DNA of 62,158 bases from an uncultured Desulfobulbaceae bacterium (GTDB lineage Bacteria > Desulfobacterota > Desulfobulbia > Desulfobulbales > BM004). The notes beneath the pieces are model-generated. The model made no database searches. It saw only the letters and a program-made list of their open reading frames with translations, and was not told the DNA's origin. The DNA lies in assembly GCA_945787325.1 (NCBI GenBank), contig CALZHP010000006.1, forward strand, positions 1-62,158. Reading direction: 5' to 3'. Both the position numbers and the translations under genes were made by a program. Positions 9,115 through 18,674 of the stretch are shown in pieces (the first letter of the stretch is position 1; each line of letters opens with the position of its first letter).

Positions 9115-9996
9115 CTACTTCTTCCAGATCTTCAGGGCTTCGCTGTAAACCTTGGAACGTGATAAACCCAATTCCCTGGTCACTTTGCTGACAACATCTT
9201 TCAGAGACATTTCGGTATTATCTCTGTGCCAGAGCAGGAGTTCCACGATATCTTCGCTGGCAGGAGCTTGTTCGGCTTTAGATCCCTCAATTACAACGAC
9301 AGACTCACCTTTCACCTCACGCGCAGATATGTTATCGAGAAGTCCTGACAGTGAGTCCATAGTAAGTTCTTCATGAATTTTAGTCAGCTCTCTGGCCCAG
9401 AACATATTTCTGTCTCCCAGGATTGTAAAACAGTCTTTGAGAGAAGTTTTAAGACGATGTGGTGACTCATAGAAAACTATACTTCTTCTTTCGTGGACCA
9501 TTGATGTCAGTAGTGTGCGTCGCTCTGATGATTTCGAAGGCAGAAATCCGAGAAACACAAATGACCCATTTTCCAGTCCCGCAACACTGATCGCAGCTGT
9601 AAGAGCAGAAGGGCCGGGCACAGGAATCACTTTAATTCCATTCTCGCGGGCAGCCTGCACAAGAACACCCCCCGGGTCTGAAACTGCCGGGGTGCCGGCA
9701 TCAGATACAAGAGCTACACTTTTGGAACTTTCCAGTTGCCTGATTAATTTTTCCGTACGGGATTTTTCCTTATCCTTATAATAACTTATGAGTGGTGTAG
9801 AAATATTAAAATGAGAGAGGAGTTTTCGTGTCTGCCTTGTATCTTCACAGGCAATAAGGTCAACTTCATCAAGAATACGGACAGCCCTGTACGTCATGTC
9901 TTCCAGGTTACCAATTGGAGTTGCTACTACATAAAGAATTCCAGCTACTTTAATGGATTGTGCCTCATGTCCGCGTGATTGTTTCCGGGTAGCCAT
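9115..9996 (-). CDS. rsmI: 16S rRNA (cytidine(1402)-2'-O)-methyltransferase
   Basis: RsmI uses S-adenosylmethionine to methylate the ribose of C1402 in the decoding centre of 16S rRNA. The 293-residue protein has the family signatures YVVATPIGNLEDMT, CEDTRQTRKLL, LVSDAGTPAVSDPG and VPGPSALTAA, with FYESPHR in the second domain. A short helical C-terminal domain completes it. Its ATG overlaps the stop of the upstream DUF2156 gene by one base (TAATG), so translation is probably coupled to that gene and the GNAT gene before it. Confidence 0.95.
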   Translation of the reverse strand: MATRKQSRGHEAQSIKVAGILYVVATPIGNLEDMTYRAVRILDEVDLIACEDTRQTRKLLSHFNISTPLISYYKDKEKSRTEKLIRQLESSKSVALVSDAGTPAVSDPGGVLVQAARENGIKVIPVPGPSALTAAISVAGLENGSFVFLGFLPSKSSERRTLLTSMVHERRSIVFYESPHRLKTSLKDCFTILGDRNMFWARELTKIHEELTMDSLSGLLDNISAREVKGESVVVIEGSKAEQAPASEDIVELLLWHRDNTEMSLKDVVSKVTRELGLSRSKVYSEALKIWKK

Positions 9997-10913
9997 TATT
10001 TTATTTTTACTTTTAATTCGAATGAGTTAACATACCTTTCCGGATGATATGATCTTTTGGATTTTTTGAGACCGGGAACATTCATGTCACTCTCTTTGTT
10101 AACATAGGTATAACCACCGCAAAGGCGTTTAATACATTCATTATCGAAGTACTGATAGAGCCCTTTTACATTTTCGAAAGCTTTTTCATGTTGCAGGATT
10201 GCCATATCGGAAGTGAGATGAGCGACAACGCCAAAAGCACTTACTTTTCCGTCAATTCTTAACAGAATTCCCTGTGAATCAAACTTTTCAATGTTGATGA
10301 GTGTATTAATTGAAGCCAGTTTTTCGCACGCAAGTTCTTCTTCGTCAATATCGTCACAACGGCGGACTTTGCACCATTCTTCAAGAAAATCAATACAATC
10401 ACCGCTATTATTATTGTTTATTTCCTGTATTTCCACATTTCTTTTTTCAAAGTAATTTCTTTGAAACTGTTTAATCAGGTTCCTTTTTTTTGAATATTTA
10501 TTCCCTTCCAAATAGGCTAGATCTTCTGACCGATAGATATAGTCCTTGAATCCTTTTTGTTCACTTATTGAAAAAAAGCGGTGGATTTCCCTTTTACCGT
10601 ATTTTTTTATGTAGCTCTCCGGGACAAACCAGTATTTATCGTATCCTAAAGATTTGGCAAGCTCATAAAGCTCTGAAGGAGTGTGCGAGGAAGTCGGTGA
10701 GACCGGAAGTATAAGATGTCTGTAGTTTTTATATTTTGTGTATTCAGTGCCAATTACAAGAGTTTCCTCCTTTATAAGCCATTGTGCACGAAAACTTTCT
10801 ATAGACCAGGCAATCTGGGTGGGAAGGGAATATTCGCACAACTCGTACCGTTGATTTTCGAAAAAGGGTTTGAGCTTTTTGTAGTCTTGTGGTGTGAGTT
10901 TTTTAAACTTCAT
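9996..10913 (-). CDS. DUF2156 (GNAT-fold, lysyltransferase-like) protein
   Basis: This 305-residue protein fits the DUF2156 group, a double GNAT fold related to the catalytic domain of phosphatidylglycerol lysyltransferases and FemX-like enzymes. Typical segments are the N-terminal FKKLTPQDY, the central SKKRNLIKQF and the C-terminal YTYVNKESDMNVPGLKKSK. No membrane segment is present, so it is a soluble version whose acceptor is unknown. It overlaps the upstream GNAT gene by 4 bases and rsmI by 1 base, so the three are one translational unit. Aminoacyl or acyl transfer is the family-level expectation; the substrate cannot be told. Confidence 0.85.
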   Translation of the reverse strand: MKFKKLTPQDYKKLKPFFENQRYELCEYSLPTQIAWSIESFRAQWLIKEETLVIGTEYTKYKNYRHLILPVSPTSSHTPSELYELAKSLGYDKYWFVPESYIKKYGKREIHRFFSISEQKGFKDYIYRSEDLAYLEGNKYSKKRNLIKQFQRNYFEKRNVEIQEINNNNSGDCIDFLEEWCKVRRCDDIDEEELACEKLASINTLINIEKFDSQGILLRIDGKVSAFGVVAHLTSDMAILQHEKAFENVKGLYQYFDNECIKRLCGGYTYVNKESDMNVPGLKKSKRSYHPERYVNSFELKVKIK

Positions 10914-11329
10914 TTTTTTAGTTGTAATAGCGGTAATGCCGCAGGCATAATGCTGAAGCCAAGTTTTTCATAAAAGGGGTGTGTGTCGCGTTCAGCAATG
11001 ACCCCGATCCATTGAATATTATCTTTAAGTAACTGATCTAAAAGCATGGCTACTATTGCGGTTCCCAGGCCCTTACCACGAAATTCTTTTATAACAGAAA
11101 CATCCTGGATGTAAGCATCGCTTGCTTTATCGCTTATCGCACGTCCCATGCCGATAATTTTGTCATTTTCAATTGCGATCACGAAATAATGGCTGCCGGC
11201 GATCATTCTTGAAACAAGTTCAGGATCATCAGGGTCGTCGGCAGGCCACCAGTTTTCCAGTCTGTATAGATTGATAATTTCCTTAAGCTGGCTTGATGAA
11301 GGCTGTTTTAATAGGGAAAGTGAAGGCAT
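10910..11329 (-). CDS. GNAT-family N-acetyltransferase
   Basis: This 139-residue protein has a single GNAT fold that transfers an acyl group from acyl-CoA. The CoA pyrophosphate loop is visible in VIKEFRGKGLGTAIV, preceded by the strand AYIQDVSV and followed by the HPFYEKLGF motif common in this family. It is the first gene of the minus-strand trio and overlaps the DUF2156 gene by ATGA. The acetylated substrate is unknown. Confidence 0.88.
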   Translation of the reverse strand: MPSLSLLKQPSSSQLKEIINLYRLENWWPADDPDDPELVSRMIAGSHYFVIAIENDKIIGMGRAISDKASDAYIQDVSVIKEFRGKGLGTAIVAMLLDQLLKDNIQWIGVIAERDTHPFYEKLGFSIMPAALPLLQLKK

Positions 11330-11649
11330 TATATTTTTTCAAATTATAAATCAGAGTGCACCGTTTGCTCTCTGACTGCTTTGTCATCGCTCATCCAGCA
11401 TGGGGTGCCATAGCTGAACGGACTCTTCCTCTCATTCAGAGTCAAACGGCAGCCCTTGGTGAATGTGAAAGAGAGGTGCAAGAATCGTATCGTTACTTAC
11501 AATATCCAGCAGTATATTATAGCAGGATCGTTATGTTCCTGTAACCTTATGAATTTAAACAATCAAAATCAGTTGTATGAGCAAAGCCATGATACAGCCT
11601 TACCGATTAAGGGGCAAATGTTATTGTCAGTATCTGATAAAATTTAATA
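11330..11649. other. Intergenic region before the metal-sensor gene
   Basis: Short open frames of about 62 residues occur here but lack a ribosome binding site and recognisable sequence, so I leave them out. I see nothing else until the promoter that begins near 11650. Confidence 0.45.
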
Positions 11650-11699
11650 TTGACATTTCAACTAATTAAAACTAATATATGAGCAATTGCTCATATATT
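11650..11699 (+). promoter_or_regulatory. Promoter and palindromic operator of the ArsR/CadC-type regulator
   Basis: A perfect -35 box TTGACA (11650-11655) is separated by 17 bases from TAATAT (11673-11678). A 26-bp perfect palindrome (11674-11699), with half site ATATATGAGCA, covers the -10 and the expected transcription start. This is the classic layout for an ArsR/SmtB family operator, where metal-free repressor blocks RNA polymerase and metal binding releases it. It should control the regulator itself and probably the permease gene downstream. Confidence 0.85.
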
Positions 11700-11716
11700 T
11701 AAAAAAAGGGGTGGTC

Positions 11717-12070
11717 GTGGAAAAGGATGATGTATGTCATAGCAGGATTATTCACCAGGAAAAGGTAGGCAAGGCAAGGGATGCAGCCTTGAGTCCGGAA
11801 TTGGTTGATGAGATTTCACAAACATTTAAAGCGCTGGGAGATTCTTCCAGGCTGAGGATATTGTGGGCCCTGTCCAGTGAGGAAATGTGTGTATGCGACC
11901 TGGCCGCTTTGCTGGGTATCACCGAATCGGCGGTCAGTCATCAATTGAGGCTGTTGAGGACATTACGGTTGGTGAAAAACCGCAGGGAAGGGGTGGTACT
12001 TTATTACAGGCTGGTTGATGAGCATGTTTCACAGCTTGTTGAAATTGCTTTGGAACACGCTCGGGAATGA
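11717..12070 (+). CDS. ArsR/SmtB-family metal-sensing repressor, CadC-like
   Basis: This winged-helix repressor carries both metal sites known from the family. The alpha3N-type site has the CVC pair in SSEEMCVCDLA together with an N-terminal cysteine (DVCHS). The alpha5 zinc site has D-x-H-x10-H-x2-E in the last helix (DEHVSQL and LEHARE). The recognition helix is ITESAVSHQLRLLR. Cd, Pb or Zn is therefore the likely effector rather than arsenite. I chose GTG at 11717 (117 residues), which follows AAAGGGG at a suitable distance; a TTG at 11687 would lie inside the operator. The permease gene follows after about 110 bp on the same strand. Confidence 0.92.
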   Translation: MEKDDVCHSRIIHQEKVGKARDAALSPELVDEISQTFKALGDSSRLRILWALSSEEMCVCDLAALLGITESAVSHQLRLLRTLRLVKNRREGVVLYYRLVDEHVSQLVEIALEHARE

Positions 12071-12178
12071 AAATTGAAAAATGAAGATTGAATAATTTAA
12101 AAGCATAGGAATGGCTCAATATTCTTTAATAAGACTATTACATCGTATGTAAATATTACTTATCAAAGGTTTGGTTGA

Positions 12179-13342
12179 ATGAATTTTATTTTACAGGTTT
12201 TTTTGGAATCTTGGCATCTGCTGTTAGATGCTTCGGTTTATATTTTGCTGGGCATGCTGGTTGGCGGTATGCTCAAGGTTTTTTTAAACGCTTCATTTGT
12301 GGCAGATCACCTTGGCAAAGGACGTTTTATGTCTGTTATCAAGGCGGCACTTTTTGGGATTCCCATACCGCTTTGTTCTTGTGGTGTATTACCTGCTGCT
12401 GCTTCTCTGAAAAAGCAGGGCGCAAATAATGGCGCTACAACCGCTTTTCTTATTTCAACACCTGAATCCGGGGTAGACTCAATTGCGATAACTTATGCAT
12501 TGCTCGACCCTTTCATGACAATTGCACGTCCTGTTACGGCATTTATATCTGCTGTTTGCGCCGGTATTACTGAAAACTTGGTACACAGCCAGAAAGAAGA
12601 TGATTGGAAAAAGGTCATAGACCGCAGTTGTCCGGTGGATAACTGCTGCGATGGAACGGAATGCGATCCTGCCGAACATGCTGCGCATCATACTTTTTCT
12701 GAAAAAATCTCGGCTGGATTAAAGTTTGCCGTAAAAGACCTTTGGGGTGATCTGGCCGGCTGGTTTTTCATCGGGCTGCTTTTGGCTGGGATTATAACAG
12801 TTATGGTTCCTTCTGAGTTAATGACACGTTATCTTGGCGGAGGTCTGCTTTCCATGCTGGCTATGCTTGCTGTCGGCGTACCCATGTACATTTGTGCCAC
12901 CGCTTCTACGCCTATCGCTGCGGCTCTTATTTTAAAAGGCGTGAGCCCCGGTGCTGCCCTTGTATTTCTGCTTGTGGGGCCGGCAACCAATATAACATCC
13001 CTTTCCGTTCTGTTTGGTATTCTGGGTAAAAGGGCAACAGCCATCTATCTTGTAACTGTCTCAGCTCTGGCGGTTGCCGCCGGCCTTCTGCTAGATAAAA
13101 TTTATATGGCATTTGGAATTGAAGCCAGTGCTGTTGCGGGACAGGCGGGAGAGGTCGTTCCATACTGGCTGCAGATTATTGGAGCTACTATAGTTATTGG
13201 GCTGTCAATTGGGCCGATATGGCATTTGATAAAGAAATATGTATTGGGTCTTGGAAAAGCGGAAAGCCCATGTGAGGATACATGCTGCAAGCCTCAGAAG
13301 CCTGTGCCTGTATCTGATAACGATTGCAAAGCTCCCACATGA
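12179..13342 (+). CDS. SO_0444-type metal efflux permease (ArsP_1/DUF318 family)
   Basis: This 387-residue membrane protein has two permease repeats, each with about four helices. The motif PIPLCSCGVLPAA in the first repeat and VPMYICATASTPIA in the second are family hallmarks. The linker between repeats is rich in Cys, His and acids (CPVDNCCDG, CDPAEHAAHH), and the tail has more cysteines (CEDTCCKP), suggesting metal capture sites. Proteins like this are annotated as Cu/Zn efflux permeases of the SO_0444 group. Position directly behind a CadC-like repressor supports metal export. The exact ion is inferred; Zn or Cd fits the sensor best. Confidence 0.88.
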   Translation: MNFILQVFLESWHLLLDASVYILLGMLVGGMLKVFLNASFVADHLGKGRFMSVIKAALFGIPIPLCSCGVLPAAASLKKQGANNGATTAFLISTPESGVDSIAITYALLDPFMTIARPVTAFISAVCAGITENLVHSQKEDDWKKVIDRSCPVDNCCDGTECDPAEHAAHHTFSEKISAGLKFAVKDLWGDLAGWFFIGLLLAGIITVMVPSELMTRYLGGGLLSMLAMLAVGVPMYICATASTPIAAALILKGVSPGAALVFLLVGPATNITSLSVLFGILGKRATAIYLVTVSALAVAAGLLLDKIYMAFGIEASAVAGQAGEVVPYWLQIIGATIVIGLSIGPIWHLIKKYVLGLGKAESPCEDTCCKPQKPVPVSDNDCKAPT

Positions 13343-13701
13343 AGCAGTTGTTAATGATGCGACCAGTTCAGGTCGTTAGGGAAACGTGAGGACTCTGACA
13401 TTGAATATTTTGTCAGTCATCGGCAGGTTCGTATGACGATAATAATGAAAAATGTGTCAATCATCAGCTATTACCATATGCTGATAATATTGATAAAAAT
13501 TTTAATGAGTTGGGGTTTAGGGCAAAGGACTTTAGGGAAAGGATAAATATAAGTTATTGGGTATGAAGATTGTTCCTTTAGTATTATGCCTTTAAATTCT
13601 ACAATCTTCATTCTACATTTTTCAATTTCAGTGTCCTTTCGAATAATGATGCAGTGTTATAAATATTATCAGTTGCGTGGTGTTACATCTTTGAGGATTC
13701 A
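13343..13701. repeat. Intergenic repeat block with two palindromic copies and a heptad block
   Basis: No gene is apparent between the permease and hypE. The region holds two copies of the dispersed palindrome (about 13411-13448 and 13455-13494) and a heptad-periodic segment (13510-13635) that matches 7158-7240. It lies at the 3' ends of two converging genes. Confidence 0.65.
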
Positions 13702-14754
13702 TTAGCAGATTCTCGGCAGTTGTTCACCCACCGGCATATCCACAATCCTGCTGACTCCTAGCAGCGTTTCTCCCGCCACCATACCTTTATGATCTGTCAC
13801 TGCCTCTCCGATAATGGCCGCCTGCCGTCCAAGAGGGTGTTTCCGCATGGCATCCAGCACCGCATCTACCTTATCTGGCGGAACGGCTGCCACCAGTTTG
13901 CCCTCGTTTGCTACATTGAGAGGGTCTATGCCGAGAATTTCACAGGCCCCTTTAACATCGGGAGATATAGGAATATTTCCTTCAATAAGTTTTATGCCTA
14001 CATTTGAAGTTGATGCAAACTCATTAAGTGTGGTTGCCAGTCCCCCACGGGTAGGATCGCGCATAGCGTGTATTTCTGTGGTGGTTTTAATCATTTTTTC
14101 AACAAGGCCGTTTAATGCGGCAGTATCGCTTTGAATTCTTGTCTGGAAGGAGAGATTCTCCCTGCTGGTCATGACCGCCATTCCATGATCGGCAATCGTT
14201 CCGGAAAGAATTATTTTGTCGCCCGGTTGAATGCCTCCCGCAGAAATCATGACCCCGTCTGGTACGCTACCAAGGCCGGTAGTGGTTATAAATATTTTGT
14301 CGCAACTGCCTTTATTGACTACCTTTGTGTCTCCGGTAACCACCGTGACACCTGCTTGTTTACCAGCCTGCTCCATGGATAGCAGAATCCGATGTAGGCT
14401 TTCCATGGCAAAGCCCTCTTCAATAATGAATGCGGCACTCACGTACAGGGGTACAGCACCGCTCATACAGACATCGTTTGCAGTACCATTTATGGCAAGA
14501 TCACCTATGTCTCCACCCGGAAAAAAAATAGGGTCAACAACAAAGGAGTCGGTGGAAAACGCAAGACGGCAGGCTGGTAGTTCCATCACGGCCTGGTCTT
14601 CCAGCTGGTTGAGCATAGCATTATCAAAACGTGGCAGAAATAGCTTTTCAATCAGGCTGGCTGAAAGGCTGCCGCCACTGCCGTGGGCCAGCTGTACGGT
14701 ATCATGGTCCATGATGGGAAGCGGACAGGAAAGTGTAGAGGTGTCAACGATCAT
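13702..14754 (-). CDS. hypE: Hydrogenase maturation protein HypE
   Basis: HypE dehydrates a thiocarboxamide on its own C-terminal cysteine to thiocyanate and supplies the cyanide ligands of the active-site iron. The 350-residue protein ends in the required PRIC motif, so the acceptor cysteine is the last residue. AIR-synthase-like ATP-binding motifs are visible (LAHGSGGSLS near residue 23, DPTRGGLA in the middle). It is the last gene of the hydrogenase transcript and lies 52 bp after hypD, with a repeat between them. Confidence 0.97.
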   Translation of the reverse strand: MIVDTSTLSCPLPIMDHDTVQLAHGSGGSLSASLIEKLFLPRFDNAMLNQLEDQAVMELPACRLAFSTDSFVVDPIFFPGGDIGDLAINGTANDVCMSGAVPLYVSAAFIIEEGFAMESLHRILLSMEQAGKQAGVTVVTGDTKVVNKGSCDKIFITTTGLGSVPDGVMISAGGIQPGDKIILSGTIADHGMAVMTSRENLSFQTRIQSDTAALNGLVEKMIKTTTEIHAMRDPTRGGLATTLNEFASTSNVGIKLIEGNIPISPDVKGACEILGIDPLNVANEGKLVAAVPPDKVDAVLDAMRKHPLGRQAAIIGEAVTDHKGMVAGETLLGVSRIVDMPVGEQLPRIC

Positions 14755-14806
14755 AATCGGTTACCCGTTTTAAATGATTAATTTTCAATCTTCAATTTTT
14801 AATGTT

Positions 14807-15901
14807 CTAGTTCCGGTGATATTTGTGATAGGCGGCACATGCTCCTTCACTTGACACCATAGTTGCTCCCAGGGGGTGTTCAGGTTTGCACTCCCTGCCA
14901 AAGGCCGGGCAGTCAACTGGTTTTTTCAGACCTTGCAGGACCAAGCCGCTGATGCAGTTATCCGGCTCTGTAACGTGAATAGCATCAACGGAAAATTTCT
15001 TTTCCGCGTCAAAAGCAGCATATGTTTCACAGATTCCGAGGCCGCTTGCCGGTAGAAGACCGATACCGCGCCATTTCCGATCGGTGACTTTGAATACTTT
15101 CTGGATAATGTCGCGCGCCGCTTTATTCCCTTCACGCCGTACGACCCTCACATACTGGTTTTCAACCTGATGGCGATCTTCCTCAAGTTGTTTTACCACC
15201 ATGAGAAGACCTTCCAGAATATCCACAGGTTCAAAACCAGTGGGAACAATGGGTACCTTGTATTGCCTGGCAATGGGTTCGTATTCTTTATACCCCATGA
15301 TGGAACAGACGTGGCCGGCGGCAAGGTATCCCTGTACACGATTGTCGGGGGAGGAGAGCAGGGCCTTCATGGCGGGAGGAACAAGAACATGGCTGACTAT
15401 TTCACTGAAATTGTTTAATCCTTCTTTATCAGCCTGCATGACTGCCATGGCGTTTCCGGGAGCAGTAGTTTCAAAACCGACGGCAAAGAAAACCACCTCA
15501 CGGTCCGGGTTTTCACGGGCCAACCTGACCGCTTCGAGAGGCGAGTAAACAATTCGGACATCTCCCCCTTCAGATTTGACCATAAAGAGATCTTTGGCAC
15601 TTCCCGGTACGCGGAGCATATCTCCGAAACTGCAGAAAATAACTTCGGGACGCCCTGCAATATCTATAGCCCTGTCAATTGTTTCCAGGGGGGTTACGCA
15701 AACCGGGCAGCCGGGGCCATGCACCAGCTCGATTTTCCCCTGCAATACCTGATCGATCCCGTTTCTTACAATAGCATGGGTCTGACCGCCGCATATTTCC
15801 ATGATCACCCATGGCTGGGTAACATGATTCTTTATCTCTTCCAGTATTTTGACAGCCAGGGTCGGGTCTCTGTATTCGTCCAGGTATTTCATAACCGCCA
15901 C
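14807..15901 (-). CDS. hypD: Hydrogenase maturation protein HypD
   Basis: HypD is the Fe-S scaffold on which, with HypC, the Fe(CN)2CO unit is assembled. The 364-residue protein has the family's cysteine motifs: CGGQTH near residue 41, [10 protein letters not shown] near 66, and a C-terminal cluster region with [17 protein letters not shown] and EGACAAY. GFETTAP in the middle is also typical. It sits between hypC and hypE, with the partner proteins encoded in order. Confidence 0.97.
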   Translation of the reverse strand: MAVMKYLDEYRDPTLAVKILEEIKNHVTQPWVIMEICGGQTHAIVRNGIDQVLQGKIELVHGPGCPVCVTPLETIDRAIDIAGRPEVIFCSFGDMLRVPGSAKDLFMVKSEGGDVRIVYSPLEAVRLARENPDREVVFFAVGFETTAPGNAMAVMQADKEGLNNFSEIVSHVLVPPAMKALLSSPDNRVQGYLAAGHVCSIMGYKEYEPIARQYKVPIVPTGFEPVDILEGLLMVVKQLEEDRHQVENQYVRVVRREGNKAARDIIQKVFKVTDRKWRGIGLLPASGLGICETYAAFDAEKKFSVDAIHVTEPDNCISGLVLQGLKKPVDCPAFGRECKPEHPLGATMVSSEGACAAYHKYHRN

Positions 15902-15956
15902 TTTTCTGTTTGTTTTCTTTGGGGGTGCAAGTCATAAAGGGTAGTAAGATGTAGAG

Positions 15957-16265
15957 TCAGTCATCGTCTTCGACATTTTCTTTAAGGTCGCGAATGGTCT
16001 GCAACTGGTCATCATACCGCCCATCTCCAGATTGGGACGCTGTTTCGATCAGTTCCTCCCAGGCCTCATAACTCTTGACGGCCTCTTCCTCGTTGATGAC
16101 AGACAAGGCGAATCCCGCATGGACCACAGTGTACTGCCCAACCTGAATTTCCGGGACATATTCAAGACAGGCATTATTAACTGTACCGGCATAATCGATT
16201 CGTCCCATCTTGAGACCGGCTTCTTCAAAAATTTCTATTACTTTACCTGGAACTGCTAAACACAT
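15957..16265 (-). CDS. hypC: Hydrogenase maturation chaperone HypC
   Basis: HypC carries the iron centre from HypD to the large subunit, using the N-terminal cysteine exposed after methionine removal. The protein starts MCLAVPGKV, the family signature, and continues as a small OB-fold. At 102 residues it is somewhat longer than the typical 75-90, because of an acidic C-terminal tail (LKENVEDDD). Being the only HypC/HybG-type protein here, it probably serves this hydrogenase. Confidence 0.96.
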   Translation of the reverse strand: MCLAVPGKVIEIFEEAGLKMGRIDYAGTVNNACLEYVPEIQVGQYTVVHAGFALSVINEEEAVKSYEAWEELIETASQSGDGRYDDQLQTIRDLKENVEDDD

Positions 16266-16366
16266 AATGACTCCTGGTTTATTAAATCGGTTATTATTTG
16301 AAATTACTTGTCATTATTGATAACTGCAACATTCATAGCATAGAAACAATCTTCAATTTTCACTAT

Positions 16367-18664
16367 TCAATTCAGAATGTAATGTCTGCCGATCATGGCC
16401 TGGCCCAGAGAAATACAGCCGTCATTGGTCGGAATTTCGGAGTGGGTCAGGACCTTGAGCCCTTTCGTGTTCAAAGCTTTCAGCAGTCCTTCGAATAAAA
16501 GCCTGTTCTGGAACACGCCGCCGCTTAGGGCTACGGTCTTTATTTCCGTCTCCTGGCTCGAGCGGTCCGCAACATAAGCGAATAGGTCTATAAGAGCCTG
16601 GTGGAAACGCCGGCTGATTACCGCGAGGGATTTCCCGTCGGCAACATCCTCCGCGACGGACCTGATGATCGGCCGGACAGGAATTCGCCGTACACCATTC
16701 ACTGTTGTTATATCACCACAAGAATATGATCCTTCACCATCATATCGTCCATCCGCTGCCTGCATCAGTTCAATAGCCGCCTGTGCCTCATATGCTATTG
16801 TTTGCCGGCCGCCGCTTAATGCTGCGACAGCATCAAAAAATCTGCCGCAGCTGCTGGTATCAGGCGTATTGACTTTCTTTTCAACCATTTCAAGAATGGG
16901 TCCGATATCATGCAGAGACAGGAAGGGTAGATCCGGCAATTGTCCATCGAATGCGGTGTGAAGATAGGCAACAGCTGTGCGCCAGGGGGCAGCGATGGCC
17001 GCGTCTCCTCCTGGCAGTGGCATGGTTTCCAGTGATGCATAGCGTGTGAAATTCTGGTAATCGCCGATCAGCACTTCCCCTCCCCAGATAGTTCCGTCAC
17101 TGCCATATCCGGTGCCGTCCAGGATCAAGCCTATAACGGGCTCGTCGATAGCGTTTTCAGCCATGCAGCTTGCCAGATGAGCGTGATGATGCTGCACCCC
17201 GAGAGTTGCCGCTTTTTCCTGTTCAACTGCCCAGCGGGTTGATAAATATCCGGGATGGAGATCGTGAACAATAAGTTCAGGTTCGATTTGCAGGATCAGC
17301 CGCAGGTGATCTATGGTTTTCTGAAAGGATGTGTATGCCGCAAGGTTTTTCAGGTCACCGATATGCTGGCTGATAAATGCCTGCTTGTCTTTCAACAGGC
17401 AAACATTGTTTTTCAGTTCGCCGCCAATTGCCAGAAGGGGAGGTCCGTCGTTGTGCAGTGAAACCGGTCTTGGTGCATATCCCCTGCTTCGCCTTACGGA
17501 TCGCAGTTGTCCTCCCATTTGAATTACAATAGAATCATCGCTGCGAAGGTAAATATCCCGATTATGGACGAGAAAGTAATCGGCAATGTTTCCCAGACGC
17601 TCAAATGCGTCGCTGTTCTCTATGCATATCGGTTCCTCACTGTAATTTCCGCTGGTCATGACCAGAGCTTTCAGGCCGTTGTGAAACAGGAGGTGGTGCA
17701 GAGGAGTGTACGGCAGCATGACACCGAACATATCATTGCCCGGTGCTACTTTGTTGGACAGGCTGTGCCCGGTTTTCTTTTCAGCAAGCACAATGGGACA
17801 TTCGGCAGATAGAAGGCTATGCTCAGAAGCCCCGGTCAAGTAACAAATCCTTCCGGCTGATTCAAGATCTCCAACCATGACTGCAAAGGGCTTTTCTTCA
17901 CGTCCTTTGCGGCGACGAAGCCGAGCCACCGCCTCATCATTGATTGCATCAACAGCCAGGTGAAAACCGCCTATTCCCTTGATAGCAGCAATATTCCCTC
18001 GCTGCAGAATATCCACCACGGCGCGGATAGCATCACCGGACACGGCTTCTTCCTTGCCGTCACCGGTATACAGCTTAACTTCAGGACCGCAAACCGGGCA
18101 GCAATTGGGCTGGGCGTGAAAGCGGCGACTGTCTGGTGCGTTAAATTCCTCCTGGCAGGAATCACACATTGTAAAGTCGCGCATAGATGTAGCTGCTCGA
18201 TCGTAGGGAATGTTCTCAATAATTGTGTAACGGGGACCACAGTTTGTACAGTTTATAAAAGGATACAGGTAGCGTCGGTCGGTAGGATCAAAGAGCTCCC
18301 CGAGACATTCTCCGCAGACCGCAACGTCGGGAGAAACCAGTGTTGTTATCTGCCCCTGCGTTTCCGAAGAGGATATTTCAAATGATTCGTCATTGATGGG
18401 ATCGATGGTTTTCGATGTTACTTCAGAGATTTGAGCCAAGGGCGGTGCTTTTGATTTCAGATCATTGAAGAAGCGGTCCAGCGAAACCTGCTCTCCTTCA
18501 ATTTCAATTTTTACACCATGCGTGGTGTTGGTAACAAATCCGGTTAAATGATAATGACGGGCCAGTTTGCAAACGAAAGGCCGGAATCCGACCCCCTGAA
18601 CAATACCGTTGACATGTATTATCTGCCGTGATGTTATTTCGGCATCTCGTTTTGATAACAACAT
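16367..18664 (-). CDS. hypF: Carbamoyltransferase HypF
   Basis: HypF makes carbamoyl-AMP from carbamoyl phosphate and transfers the carbamoyl group to the cysteine of HypE. Domains in order: an acylphosphatase-like N terminus (VQGVGFRPFV), two zinc-finger motifs (CGECLGEL with CTNCGP; CDSCQEEF with CCPVCGP), a YrdC-like ATP domain, and a Kae1-like domain with VQHHHAHLASCMAE. The open frame extends to 18727 and would overlap hypB; I prefer the ATG at 18664 (765 residues) because it lies 10 bp after the hypB stop and places the first domain at the usual distance. A heptad-repeat fragment abuts the 3' end. Confidence 0.95.
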   Translation of the reverse strand: MLLSKRDAEITSRQIIHVNGIVQGVGFRPFVCKLARHYHLTGFVTNTTHGVKIEIEGEQVSLDRFFNDLKSKAPPLAQISEVTSKTIDPINDESFEISSSETQGQITTLVSPDVAVCGECLGELFDPTDRRYLYPFINCTNCGPRYTIIENIPYDRAATSMRDFTMCDSCQEEFNAPDSRRFHAQPNCCPVCGPEVKLYTGDGKEEAVSGDAIRAVVDILQRGNIAAIKGIGGFHLAVDAINDEAVARLRRRKGREEKPFAVMVGDLESAGRICYLTGASEHSLLSAECPIVLAEKKTGHSLSNKVAPGNDMFGVMLPYTPLHHLLFHNGLKALVMTSGNYSEEPICIENSDAFERLGNIADYFLVHNRDIYLRSDDSIVIQMGGQLRSVRRSRGYAPRPVSLHNDGPPLLAIGGELKNNVCLLKDKQAFISQHIGDLKNLAAYTSFQKTIDHLRLILQIEPELIVHDLHPGYLSTRWAVEQEKAATLGVQHHHAHLASCMAENAIDEPVIGLILDGTGYGSDGTIWGGEVLIGDYQNFTRYASLETMPLPGGDAAIAAPWRTAVAYLHTAFDGQLPDLPFLSLHDIGPILEMVEKKVNTPDTSSCGRFFDAVAALSGGRQTIAYEAQAAIELMQAADGRYDGEGSYSCGDITTVNGVRRIPVRPIIRSVAEDVADGKSLAVISRRFHQALIDLFAYVADRSSQETEIKTVALSGGVFQNRLLFEGLLKALNTKGLKVLTHSEIPTNDGCISLGQAMIGRHYILN

Positions 18665-18674
18665 GATAATAAAT

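Noticed and set aside
11356-11647. Two short plus-strand open frames of 62-63 residues before the ArsR-type gene
   Set aside because: No ribosome binding site, no recognisable content, and they overlap each other in different frames.
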